A stretch of DNA of 35,832 bases, from contig JBFKQC010000039.1 of NCBI GenBank assembly GCA_041627895.1, positions 1-35,832 of the forward strand, read 5' to 3'. The stretch's first letter is position 1; every line of letters begins with the position of its first letter. The position numbers and the translations under genes are program-made. Positions 22,678 through 32,610 of this stretch are shown piece by piece. The DNA is from JBFKQC01 sp041627895. GTDB taxonomy: Bacteria > Pseudomonadota > Alphaproteobacteria > Rhodobacterales > Rhodobacteraceae. A model generated the notes under the pieces. It worked only from the letters and a program-made list of their open reading frames with translations, ran no database searches and was not told where the DNA came from.

Positions 22678-22969
22678 ACATTACCTGGCGGTGGCGGCGG
22701 CCCTGTTCGTCATCGGCATTTTCGGGATCTTCCTCAATCGCAAGAACGTCATCATCCTGCTGATGTCGATCGAGCTGATCCTGCTGGCCGTCAACATCAA
22801 CCTCGTCGCCTTCTCGGCTTTCCTGAACGACCTGGTGGGGCAGATCTTCACGCTCTTCGTGCTGACCGTCGCGGCCGCCGAGGCCGCCATCGGCCTGGCG
22901 ATCCTGGTCTGCTTCTTCCGCAACCGCGGCACCATCGACGTCGAAGACGTCAACGTGATGAAAGGCTGA
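22664..22969 (+). CDS. nuoK: NADH-quinone oxidoreductase subunit K
   Basis: A 101-aa three-helix membrane subunit (ND4L). The key conserved carboxylates are present: Glu in MSIELILLAVNIN and Glu in VAAAEAAIGLAILV. GIFGIFLNRKN marks the first loop. It lies in the E-channel/proton path between NuoJ and NuoN. The ATG at 22664 lies 13 nt before the stop of the 38-aa ORF, and gagggacgga just upstream serves as ribosome-binding site. Confidence 0.97.
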   Translation: MVGLEHYLAVAAALFVIGIFGIFLNRKNVIILLMSIELILLAVNINLVAFSAFLNDLVGQIFTLFVLTVAAAEAAIGLAILVCFFRNRGTIDVEDVNVMKG

Positions 22970-22976
22970 GCGGCAC

Positions 22977-25114
22977 ATGGAAACCACCATCCTGTTCGCC
23001 CCGCTCGTCGGCGCCGTCATCTGCGGCTTCGGCTGGCGGATGATCGGCGAGGCCGCGGCCATCTGGATCGCCACAGGCCTTCTGTTCCTGGCGATGCTGC
23101 TCAGCTGGATCGTGTTCCTCGGCTTCGACGGCGAGACCCAGCAGATCAGCATCATGCGCTTCGTCGAATCCGGCACGCTCAGCACCGACTGGTCGATCCG
23201 GCTCGACCGGCTGACGGCGATCATGCTGGTCGTGGTCACGACGGTCTCGGCGCTGGTGCACCTCTATTCCCACGGCTACATGGCGCATGACGAGAACTTC
23301 CGCGAGGGCGAAAGCTATCGGCCGCGGTTCTTCGCGTATCTCTCGTTCTTCACCTTCGCGATGCTGGCGCTGGTGACGTCCGACAACCTGGTGCAGATGT
23401 TCTTCGGCTGGGAGGGCGTGGGCGTCGCATCCTACCTGCTGATCGGGTTCTACTATCGCAAGCCGTCGGCCAACGCCGCGGCGATCAAGGCGTTCATCGT
23501 CAACCGGGTCGGCGATTTCGGCTTTGCGCTGGGGATCTTCGCGCTGTTCTTCCTGACCGACTCGATCTCGATGGACGTGGTGTTCGAGAAGGCGCCGGAA
23601 CTGGCCGAGACGCAGCTTGGCTTCCTCTGGACCGACTGGAACGCGGCGAACCTGGTGGCGTTCCTGCTGTTCGTGGGCGCGATGGGCAAGTCGGCGCAGC
23701 TTTTCCTGCACACCTGGCTGCCGGACGCGATGGAGGGCCCGACCCCGGTTTCCGCGCTGATCCATGCCGCGACGATGGTGACGGCGGGCGTGTTCCTGGT
23801 CTGCCGGATGTCGCCGCTGTTCGAGTTCGCGCCCGAGGCCAAGACCGTCGTGGTCTATATCGGCGCCTCGACGGCGTTCTTCGCCGCCACCGTGGGCCTG
23901 GTGCAGAACGACATCAAGCGGGTGATCGCCTATTCGACCTGCTCGCAGCTCGGCTACATGTTCGTGGCCGCCGGCGTCGGCGTCTATTCGGCGGCGATGT
24001 TCCACCTGTTCACCCACGCCTTCTTCAAGGCGATGCTGTTCCTCGGCGCCGGGTCGGTCATCACCGCGATGCACCACGAGCAGGACATGCGCAACTATGG
24101 CGGGCTGCGGAAGAAGATCCCCTATACCTTCTGGGCGATGCTGATCGGCACGCTGGCGATCACCGGGGTCGGCATTCCGCTGACCACCATCGGCTTTGCC
24201 GGGTTCCTGTCGAAGGACGCGATCATCGAGTCGGCCTGGGGCGCGCATACCGGGGCCGGGTCATACGCCTTCTGGCTGCTGGTGGTCGCCGCGGTCTTCA
24301 CCAGCTTCTATTCCTGGCGGCTGATCTTCATGACCTTCTACGGCGAGCCGCGGGGCAACAAGCACACCCACGAGCATGCCCATGAAAGCCCCTGGACCAT
24401 GCTTGCGCCGCTCGGCGTGCTGGCGCTGGGCTCGGTCCTTGCGGGCATGATCTGGCTCAAGCCGTTCTTCGGCGACCACGACACGGTGAACCGGTTCTAC
24501 GGCGTGCCGGTCCATGCCGAGGCGGAAGGCCATGCCGCGCTGGGCGGGCAGGGGCAGAGGGTGCTGATCGGCGCGTCCGAAGAGACCGGGGCCGAGACCC
24601 ACGGCGAGGCGGCAGATGCCGCCGACGCGGACGGGCACGGCGCCGCGGCGGGCTGGACGCCCGGATCGGGCGCGGTCTTCACCCATCCCGACAACCACGT
24701 GATGGACGAGGCGCACCACGCGCCGAAATGGGTCAAGGTCTCGCCGTTCATCGCGATGCTGCTGGGGCTGGGCGTGGCGTGGCTGTTCTACATCCGCCGC
24801 ACCGACCTGCCGGGCCGGCTGGCGGGGAACCAGCCGATCCTCTACCGCTTCCTGCTGAACAAGTGGTATTTCGACGAGATTTTCGACGCGCTTCTGACCC
24901 GGCCGGCGAAGTGGCTCGGCACCAAGCTCTGGCGCGGCGGCGATCTGGGCGCCATCGACGGCTTCCTCAACGGCGTGGCGATGGGTGCGGTGCCGTTCTT
25001 CACCCGGGCGGCGGGCCGGATGCAGTCGGGGTACATTTTCACCTACGCCTTCTTCATGGTGATCGGCATCGTGATCCTGGTGACCTGGATGACGCTCGGC
25101 GGGGGCGCGGAATA

Positions 25115-25115
<1 letters not shown>
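22977..25115 (+). CDS. nuoL: NADH-quinone oxidoreductase subunit L
   Basis: A 712-aa antiporter-like proton-pumping subunit (ND5). Conserved segments include FFGWEGVGVASYLLIGFYY (with the helix-5 Glu), the Lys-containing MGKSAQLFLHTWLPDAMEGPTPVSAL-type region, and HLFTHAFFKAMLFL. The long lateral helix lies at the C-terminus. It is about 100 residues longer than E. coli NuoL. Much of the excess is a His/Asp/Glu/Gly/Ala-rich insert around residues 460-585, with HTHEHAHES near 463 and several further His clusters. The 3' end shares one base with nuoM (TAATG). Confidence 0.96.
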
Positions 25116-26698
<1,583 letters not shown>

Positions 26699-26699
26699 C

Positions 26700-28139
26700 A
26701 TGACCAACGCCGATTTCCAGATCCTGCTGCCCGAGGTCGTGATCGCGGTCTACGCCATGGCCGCGCTGATCTTCGCGGTCTATACCGGCAAGGACCGGAC
26801 CGCGCCGATGATGGTCTGGGCGACGGCGGCGCTGTTCGCCGCGCTGGCGCTCTGGATCGGGATGAACGGCGAGGGCGCGAACGCCGCCTTCGGGGGCATG
26901 TTCGTCGACGACGGGTTCTCGCGCTTTGCCAAGATCGTGATCCTGATCTCGGCCGCCGCGGTGCTGCTGATGAGCGAAAGCTACATGGCGAAGCGCAATC
27001 TGCTGCGCTTCGAATACCCGCTGCTGATCGCGCTGGCGGTCACCGGCATGATGGTGATGGTCTCGGCCGGTGACCTGATCGCGCTTTACATGGGGCTCGA
27101 GCTGCAGTCGCTGTCGCTCTACGTCGTGGCCGCGCTGCGCCGCGACAGCGTGAAGTCGACCGAGGCCGGGCTGAAGTACTTCGTGCTCGGCGCGCTGTCG
27201 TCGGGGCTTCTGCTTTACGGCTGCTCGCTGACCTACGGCTATGCCGGCACCACGATGTTCTCGGGCGTCGTCGCCGCGGCCACGGGCGAACATCTGTCGC
27301 TGGGGCTGCTGTTCGGGCTGGTGTTCATCACCGCGGGCCTGGCCTTCAAGGTCTCGGCCGCGCCGTTCCACATGTGGACGCCCGATGTCTACGAGGGCTC
27401 GCCCACGCCGGTCACGGCGTTCTTCGCCACCGCGCCCAAGATGGCCGCGATGGGGCTTTTCGCGCGCGTCGTGCACGACGCCTTCAGCGGCGTCATCGCG
27501 GACTGGAGCCAGATCGTCGCCTTCCTCAGCGTCGCCTCGATGTTCCTCGGCGCGGTCGCCGCGATCGGGCAGCGCGACATCAAGCGGCTGATGGCCTATT
27601 CGTCGATCGCGCATATGGGCTTTGCACTGATGGGGCTGGCCAGCGGCACCGCCTTCGGGGTGCAGGCGATGCTGGTCTACATGGCGATCTACGTGACGAT
27701 GAACGTGGGCACCTTCGCCTTCATCCTGTCGATGGAACGCGACGGCCAGGTGGTGACCGATATCGGCGCGCTGAACCTCTATTCCAGGCAGGAGCCGCTG
27801 AAGGCGCTCGCGGTGCTGGTGCTGATGTTCTCGCTGGCGGGCGTGCCGCCGCTCGTGGGCTTCTTCGGCAAGTTCTACGTGCTGCAGGCGGCGGTGCAGG
27901 CTGACATGGTCTGGCTGGCCGTCGCCGGGGTGATCGCCAGCGTGATCGGCGCCTTCTATTACCTGCGCATCGTCTACTACATGTATTTCGGCGAAGAGAC
28001 CGAGGCGCTGGACCGCACCGCCGATCCGGCGCAGTGGGGCTTTCTGATGGCCGCCGCAGCGATCATGGTGCTGGGCGTGGTCAACCTGTTCGGCATCGAG
28101 GGCCCGGCGATTGCGGCGGCGGCGGCGCTCGTCGAGTGA
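26700..28139 (+). CDS. nuoN: NADH-quinone oxidoreductase subunit N
   Basis: A 479-aa antiporter-like subunit (ND2), the last gene of the nuo set. Typical segments are YMGLELQSLSLYVVAAL with the helix-5 Glu, LAFKVSAAPFHMWTPDVYEGSPTPVTAF with the middle Lys, and RDIKRLMAYSSIAHMGFALMG. The start is 1 nt after the nuoM stop. It is followed by a 94-nt spacer with a GC-rich hairpin before birA. Confidence 0.97.
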   Translation: MTNADFQILLPEVVIAVYAMAALIFAVYTGKDRTAPMMVWATAALFAALALWIGMNGEGANAAFGGMFVDDGFSRFAKIVILISAAAVLLMSESYMAKRNLLRFEYPLLIALAVTGMMVMVSAGDLIALYMGLELQSLSLYVVAALRRDSVKSTEAGLKYFVLGALSSGLLLYGCSLTYGYAGTTMFSGVVAAATGEHLSLGLLFGLVFITAGLAFKVSAAPFHMWTPDVYEGSPTPVTAFFATAPKMAAMGLFARVVHDAFSGVIADWSQIVAFLSVASMFLGAVAAIGQRDIKRLMAYSSIAHMGFALMGLASGTAFGVQAMLVYMAIYVTMNVGTFAFILSMERDGQVVTDIGALNLYSRQEPLKALAVLVLMFSLAGVPPLVGFFGKFYVLQAAVQADMVWLAVAGVIASVIGAFYYLRIVYYMYFGEETEALDRTADPAQWGFLMAAAAIMVLGVVNLFGIEGPAIAAAAALVE

Positions 28140-28165
28140 GCCGAGACCTTATGGAAACCTTGCCG

Positions 28166-28187
28166 CCGGGCGTTCGCGAAAGCCCGG
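28166..28187 (+). other. GC-rich hairpin between nuoN and birA
   Basis: ccgggc (28166-28171) pairs with gcccgg (28182-28187) around a 10-nt loop. There is no T-run after it, so it is not a standard intrinsic terminator. It may slow transcription or stabilise the 3' end of the nuo message while birA-coaX-rnj are read through. Confidence 0.35.
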
Positions 28188-28233
28188 TCCCGGGGCCTGC
28201 CGCCGGATGCCGGCGCGCGCCCGAAGCCGGGCG

Positions 28234-28980
28234 ATGAGCTTTCCCGCCGGATACGGCCGCATCGAGCTGGACGAGGTCGACAGCACCATGGCCGAGGCCG
28301 CGCGCCGGGCGCCCGAACTGGCAGGCCCGACCTGGATCACGGCGCGCCACCAGACCGCCGCGCGCGGGCGGCGCGGGCGGGTCTGGGCGAACCCGCCCGG
28401 CAACTTCGCCGCGACGCTGGTCCTGCTGCCGACCGAGCCGCCCGAGACCGTCGCGCTCAGATCCTTCGTCGCGGCGATGGCGCTTTTCGACGCTTTCGTC
28501 GCCGTCACCGGCCGCACCGCACCCTTTGCGCTGAAATGGCCGAACGACGTGCTGCTGAACGGCGGCAAGGTCGCGGGCATCCTGCTGGAAAGCCTCGGGT
28601 CGCGCGCCCGCGTCGACCGGCTGGCGATCGGGTTCGGCGTGAACCTGGCCGAGGCCCCGCCGGCGCAGGCGGTGGAGCCCGGCGCGACGCGGCCGGCCGC
28701 GCTGGCGCAGGAAACCGGCGCCGCGGTCGCCCCCGGCGAGTTCCTGACCCCGCTCGCCGTCGCCTATGCCGCCTGGGAGACCCGTTTCGCGACATACGGA
28801 TTCGCACCGGTCCGCGAGGCCTGGCTTGCCCGCGCCGCGCGGCTTGGCCAGCCGGTCACCGCGCGGGTGGGCCAGACCGAGATCACCGGCACTTTCGAGA
28901 CGGTGGACGCCGCCGGCGCGCTCGTCCTAAACACCGCCAGCGGCCGCCGGGCGATCCCCGCGGCGGACGTCCATTTCTGA
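28234..28980 (+). CDS. birA: Biotin-[acetyl-CoA-carboxylase] ligase
   Basis: A 248-aa class I biotin protein ligase without the N-terminal DNA-binding domain, so it should not repress biotin genes. The ATP/biotin loop GRRGRVWANPPGN starts at residue 45 (Gly-Arg-Arg-Gly-Arg), and LKWPNDVLLNGGKVAGILLE carries the conserved Lys and Asn-Asp. It attaches biotin to carrier lysines such as MccA Lys609 in this window and acetyl-CoA carboxylase. The ATG at 28234 is chosen as nearest to the fold; an in-frame ATG at 28207 would add nine Arg/Ala-rich residues. Location after nuoN is typical of Rhodobacterales. Confidence 0.93.
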   Translation: MSFPAGYGRIELDEVDSTMAEAARRAPELAGPTWITARHQTAARGRRGRVWANPPGNFAATLVLLPTEPPETVALRSFVAAMALFDAFVAVTGRTAPFALKWPNDVLLNGGKVAGILLESLGSRARVDRLAIGFGVNLAEAPPAQAVEPGATRPAALAQETGAAVAPGEFLTPLAVAYAAWETRFATYGFAPVREAWLARAARLGQPVTARVGQTEITGTFETVDAAGALVLNTASGRRAIPAADVHF

Positions 28981-28994
28981 GGGGAGGGCGCAAC

Positions 28995-29771
28995 ATGCTC
29001 CTCTGCATCGACTGCGGCAACACCAACACCGTTTTCGCGGTCTGGGACGGCGAGCGGTTTCGCGCCACGCTCCGCACCACGACCGAGCACCAGCGCACGG
29101 CGGACCAGTATTTTGTCTGGTTCTCGACGCTGATGCAGCATCGCGGCGTGCCGATCGAGATCGACGAGGTGATCATCTCGTCCACCGTGCCGCGGGTCGT
29201 GTTCAACCTGAGGCTTCTGTGCGCCAACTACTTCAACTGCCGCCCCTACGTGGTGGGCAAGCCCGACTGCCTGCTGCCGGTGCCGCCGCGGGTCGACGAG
29301 GGAACCATCGTGGGGCCGGACCGGCTGGTGAACACCGCGGGCGCCTTCGACCGGCATGGTGGCGACATCGTGGTGGTGGATTTCGGCACCGCCACCACCT
29401 TCGACGTGGTGGCCCATGACGGCGCCTATGTCGGCGGGGTGATCGCGCCGGGCGTGAACCTCTCGCTCGAGGCGCTGCACATGGCCGCCGCCGCGCTGCC
29501 GCATGTCGACGTCACCAAGCCGCAGAAGGTGATCGGCACCAATACGGTGGCCTGCATGCAGTCGGGCATCTTCTGGGGCTATGTCGGCCTGGTGCGCGAG
29601 ATCACCGAGCGGGTGAAGGCCGAGCACGACCACCCGATGCGGGTGATCGGCACCGGCGGGCTGGCGCCGCTGTTCGCGCAGGGCGACGTTCTGTTCGACG
29701 GCATCGAGGACGACCTGACGATGCACGGCCTGACCGTGATCCATCGCTACAACAAGGACCAGAACAACTGA
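28995..29771 (+). CDS. coaX: Type III pantothenate kinase
   Basis: A 258-aa cytoplasmic ASKHA-fold kinase catalysing the first step of coenzyme A synthesis. The N-terminal phosphate loop LLCIDCGNTNT includes Asp6. VGPDRLVNTAGAF carries the catalytic Asp-Arg, VVVDFGTATTFDVV is the second phosphate motif, and GGVIAPGVNLSLEAL and GTGGLAPL follow. All signature motifs are present and length is normal. The ATG follows ggggagggcgcaac. CoA supply fits the neighbouring acyl-CoA metabolism, but this operon position is a general Rhodobacterales arrangement. Confidence 0.95.
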   Translation: MLLCIDCGNTNTVFAVWDGERFRATLRTTTEHQRTADQYFVWFSTLMQHRGVPIEIDEVIISSTVPRVVFNLRLLCANYFNCRPYVVGKPDCLLPVPPRVDEGTIVGPDRLVNTAGAFDRHGGDIVVVDFGTATTFDVVAHDGAYVGGVIAPGVNLSLEALHMAAAALPHVDVTKPQKVIGTNTVACMQSGIFWGYVGLVREITERVKAEHDHPMRVIGTGGLAPLFAQGDVLFDGIEDDLTMHGLTVIHRYNKDQNN

Positions 29772-29772
29772 T

Positions 29773-31440
29773 ATGGCGAGCGAAAGGCTGATCTACCTGC
29801 CCCTGGGCGGGGCGGGTGAAGTGGGCATGAACGCCTATGTCTACGGCTACGGCGCGCCGGGGCGCGAGCGGCTGATCCTGGTCGACCTGGGCGTGACCTT
29901 CCCGGACATGGATTCGACCCCAGGCGTCGACCTGATCATGGCCGACATCGCCTGGCTGGCAGAGCGCGCCGACCGGCTGGAGGCGGTTTTCCTCACCCAT
30001 GCGCACGAGGATCACGTCGGCGCGCTGGGCCATCTCTGGCGGCAACTGAAAGTGCCGGTGCACGCCCGCGCCTTCACCGCCCATATCGCGCGGATGAAGC
30101 TCGAGGATGCCGGGCTGGACCCGGCGACCGTGCAGACCGTGCCGGCCTGGCCCGAGACCGTCGCGGCGGGGCCGTTCAGCGTGGGTTTCCTGCCGGTTTC
30201 GCACTCGATCCCGGAAAGCTCGGCGCTGGTGATCGACACGCCCGCGGGGCGGGTGGTGCACACCGGCGATTTCAAGCTCGATGCGACGCCGGTGGTGGGC
30301 GAGCCCTTCGACCGCGCGGTCTGGGCCGAGGTGGCGAAGGCGGGCGTGCAGGCGCTGGTCTGCGATTCCACCAACGTCTTCGTGCCGCATGCGGGCCGCT
30401 CCGAGGCGTCGCTGGCCGACGAGATCGAAAAGCTGATCGCCGCGGCGCCGGGCATGGTGGCCGCCACGACATTCGCCTCGAACGTCGCGCGGCTGAAGAC
30501 GCTGGCCACGGCCGGGCGCCGCGCCGGCCGCTCGATCGTGCTTCTGGGCCGCGCGATGCGGCGGATGGTGACCGCGGCGGTCGAGACCGGCGTTCTGACC
30601 GACTTTCCGCCGGTGATCAGCCCTGAGGACGCCGCCGAGATTCCGCGCGGAAACCTGATGCTGCTGACCTCGGGCAGCCAGGGCGAGCGCCGGGCGGCCA
30701 GCGCGCAGCTTTCGCGCGGCCGCTACCTGGGGCTGGAGCTGAAAGAGGGCGACCTGTTCCTGTTCTCGTCCAAGACGATCCCGGGAAACGAGAAGAGCGT
30801 GCTGCGCATCGTCAACAATTTCAGCGAGATGGGCGTCGACGTGGTGGACGACACGTCCGGGCTTTACCATGTCTCGGGCCACGCCAACCGCCCCGACCTC
30901 GCCGCGGTTCACAAGCTGATCGACCCGCAAACGCTGGTGCCGATGCATGGCGAGCACCGGATGCTGCGCGAGCACGTCAAGCTCGGCGCCGAGGGCGGCT
31001 ATGCCGGGGTGCTGGCGCCGAACGGCACGATGGTCGACCTGTCCGGCCCGCTGCCGCGGGTGGTCGACAATATCGAGGCCGGGCGCAGCTATCTGGACGG
31101 CCGCGTCCTGATCGGCGCGATGGACGGCATCGTCCGCGACCGGCTGCGCATGGCGATCAACGGCCACGTGCTGGCCACCGTGATCATCGACGAGGACGGC
31201 GAGATGCTGGGCGATCCCTGGTGCGAGCTGAATGGGCTGGCCGAGACCGGCACCTCGGACGCGCCGCTGGTGGACGTGCTGGAACATGACCTCGGCCAGG
31301 CGCTCGGCCGTGCCAAGGGGCGCACGCTGGCCGACGACGACGCGCTGGAGGACCTGGTGCGCAAGACGGTGCGCGGCTCGGCGCAGGACGAGATCGGGCG
31401 CAGGCCCGAGGTGACGGTGGTGATCAGCCGGCTGGGCTGA
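29773..31440 (+). CDS. rnj: Ribonuclease J
   Basis: A 555-aa metallo-beta-lactamase/beta-CASP ribonuclease. The N-terminal LPLGGAGEVGMN is typical of RNase J. The zinc motif is HAHEDH at residues 76-81, and VVHTGDFKLD and the beta-CASP region with LLTSGSQGE follow. HVSGHANRPDL supplies late metal ligands. It acts as a 5'-3' exonuclease and endonuclease in mRNA and rRNA processing. It starts 1 nt after coaX. Its last 17 bp overlap the 3' end of the convergent PilZ gene. Confidence 0.95.
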   Translation: MASERLIYLPLGGAGEVGMNAYVYGYGAPGRERLILVDLGVTFPDMDSTPGVDLIMADIAWLAERADRLEAVFLTHAHEDHVGALGHLWRQLKVPVHARAFTAHIARMKLEDAGLDPATVQTVPAWPETVAAGPFSVGFLPVSHSIPESSALVIDTPAGRVVHTGDFKLDATPVVGEPFDRAVWAEVAKAGVQALVCDSTNVFVPHAGRSEASLADEIEKLIAAAPGMVAATTFASNVARLKTLATAGRRAGRSIVLLGRAMRRMVTAAVETGVLTDFPPVISPEDAAEIPRGNLMLLTSGSQGERRAASAQLSRGRYLGLELKEGDLFLFSSKTIPGNEKSVLRIVNNFSEMGVDVVDDTSGLYHVSGHANRPDLAAVHKLIDPQTLVPMHGEHRMLREHVKLGAEGGYAGVLAPNGTMVDLSGPLPRVVDNIEAGRSYLDGRVLIGAMDGIVRDRLRMAINGHVLATVIIDEDGEMLGDPWCELNGLAETGTSDAPLVDVLEHDLGQALGRAKGRTLADDDALEDLVRKTVRGSAQDEIGRRPEVTVVISRLG

Positions 31441-31777
31441 CGTCCGGGTCCTCGATCGCGATGCCGCGGGCCTTGAGGAAGGCGTCGACGAGGGCGCCGG
31501 CCGCCTCGGCGTCGTCGAAGGAGACGCCGAAGCGGTCCGAGGTCTTCCAGCGGACCGTCGCGGCGATCCGGCCCAGCCCGTCGACCGAGACCGTGCAGCG
31601 GTCGAGGTAGTCCAGCCCCGCCGCGCCGCCGGCAACGAACAGCCCGGCGCCGGAATTCGAAAGGTCGATGACGGTGGCGCGGATCGCCGGGCCGTCGCGC
31701 AGGACCTCGCAGGACAGGTGGACGCGCGCGCGGCCTTCGCGGCGCCGGCTGCGCCCGGAATCGGAATTGGAGAACAT
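31424..31777 (-). CDS. PilZ domain protein
   Basis: A 117-aa protein that is essentially one PilZ domain. The c-di-GMP-binding signatures are RREGR (residues 12-16, the RxxxR motif) and DLSNSG (38-43, the D/NxSxxG motif). VRWKTSDRFGVSFDD follows as the C-terminal strand pair. It is expected to be a cytoplasmic c-di-GMP receptor or adaptor. The ATG at 31777 gives the normal N-terminus; upstream in-frame sequence to 32407 is antisense to the VanZ-like gene and is not believed. The 3' end overlaps rnj on the opposite strand. Confidence 0.87.
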   Translation of the reverse strand: MFSNSDSGRSRRREGRARVHLSCEVLRDGPAIRATVIDLSNSGAGLFVAGGAAGLDYLDRCTVSVDGLGRIAATVRWKTSDRFGVSFDDAEAAGALVDAFLKARGIAIEDPDVSPAG

Positions 31778-31963
31778 CGGAAATACTCGCCTGTTTTGGA
31801 CCGGATGCCGCAGCCTAGCCGGGCAAGTGTTAATTTCCCGCTTCCGCGCCGCGGATCGCCGCGCGGCCCATTTGCGGCCGCCGCCTGCGCTGCACCATCG
31901 CGCCGAAAATTCGCCACGATTTTTCGGCAAACTTGCGTCTGAGACAAAGATGGAAGGACCGCC

Positions 31964-32344
31964 ATGACCCTCGAGACGCTGCGCAACATCGTGACTTCGC
32001 TGATGATCAGCGCGGCGATCTACCCGATCGTGCTGCTCGGGGTCTGGTGCCTGGTGGCGCTGGGCGTGGTGGCGGCCGACCTGCAGATGCCGGCGGATTA
32101 CGTGCCGCTGGTCTACGGGCTGGTCTTCGCCGTCCTGACGGTGGCGCTGATCGACCTGCTGGGGGTGGCAAGCGTGGTCATGGCGCTGATCGCCAGCGCC
32201 AACCTGATCGAATACGCGCAGCTTGTGATCCCGGGGCGGTCGGCCTCGCCGGTCGATTTCGTGGCCGGGCTTGCCGGGGTGGTGATCGCGGCGGTGCTGG
32301 TCTGGGCCGCGCGCGCCCTGGTGCACCGCTTCCAGCTGGACTGA
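31964..32344 (+). CDS. VanZ-like small membrane protein, 126 aa
   Basis: Four hydrophobic segments. The C-terminal half, ANLIEYAQLVIPGRSASPVDFVAGLAGVVIA, resembles the end of VanZ-family proteins, where E-x2-Q-x2-x-P-G-R-x-x-x-x-x-D-x3-x2-x-G is conserved. The start at 31964 follows atggaaggaccgcc, a good ribosome-binding site. It is divergent from the PilZ gene, so 31778-31963 should hold two promoters. Function of single VanZ-like proteins outside glycopeptide resistance is not defined; no resistance role is implied here. Confidence 0.75.
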   Translation: MTLETLRNIVTSLMISAAIYPIVLLGVWCLVALGVVAADLQMPADYVPLVYGLVFAVLTVALIDLLGVASVVMALIASANLIEYAQLVIPGRSASPVDFVAGLAGVVIAAVLVWAARALVHRFQLD

Positions 32345-32479
32345 CAGCCGCGCTGTTTCGGCGAGGGGCCGCGCGCGCCAGGCCTCATTCCGCGATCGTC
32401 GCTTCACGGACTGCGCCCTGTCCTGTTTTCCGCGCGCGACTACGCGACGCTTCGCCGGATCGGCCTCGCTGGAACTTGC

Positions 32480-32515
32480 CCTAGTGGTTCGATTCTGACG
32501 AGTCGAACCACCGGG
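32480..32515 (+). other. Strong hairpin with two GANTC sites in an AT-richer gap
   Basis: gtggttcga (32484-32492) pairs with tcgaaccac (32503-32511). In plus-strand RNA the stem extends inward by one G-U pair and two Watson-Crick pairs to a tgac tetraloop, a 12-bp stem in all, and after one mismatch by three more pairs outward. Both inner arms contain GANTC sites (gattc 32491-32495, gagtc 32500-32504), the CcrM methylation sequence of alphaproteobacteria. It is followed by gggttctttcgtgttgg, not a clean T-run. It could be a terminator for the VanZ-like gene, a methylation-sensitive site, or a mobile-repeat remnant. Confidence 0.55.
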
Positions 32516-32610
32516 TTCTTTCGTGTTGGATCAACTTATCAAAACATTTGAATAGGTTACGGGCATGAGCCTTCGCCGGGCTGAGGGATTCGGATGTTTC
32601 GGTCGATCCA

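Noticed and set aside
28151..28237. 28-codon ORF between nuoN and birA ending in an ATGA overlap with birA
   Set aside because: The overlap is suggestive, but the peptide is Pro/Arg/Gly low-complexity with no clear ribosome-binding site and crosses the hairpin. Too weak to list as a gene.
29602..31989. Long antisense ORF of 795 codons opposite rnj
   Set aside because: Shadow of GC3-rich coding sequence. The plus strand encodes a complete RNase J; the antisense product is low-complexity Arg/His/Gln-rich with no domain. Only the separate PilZ frame on that strand is credible.
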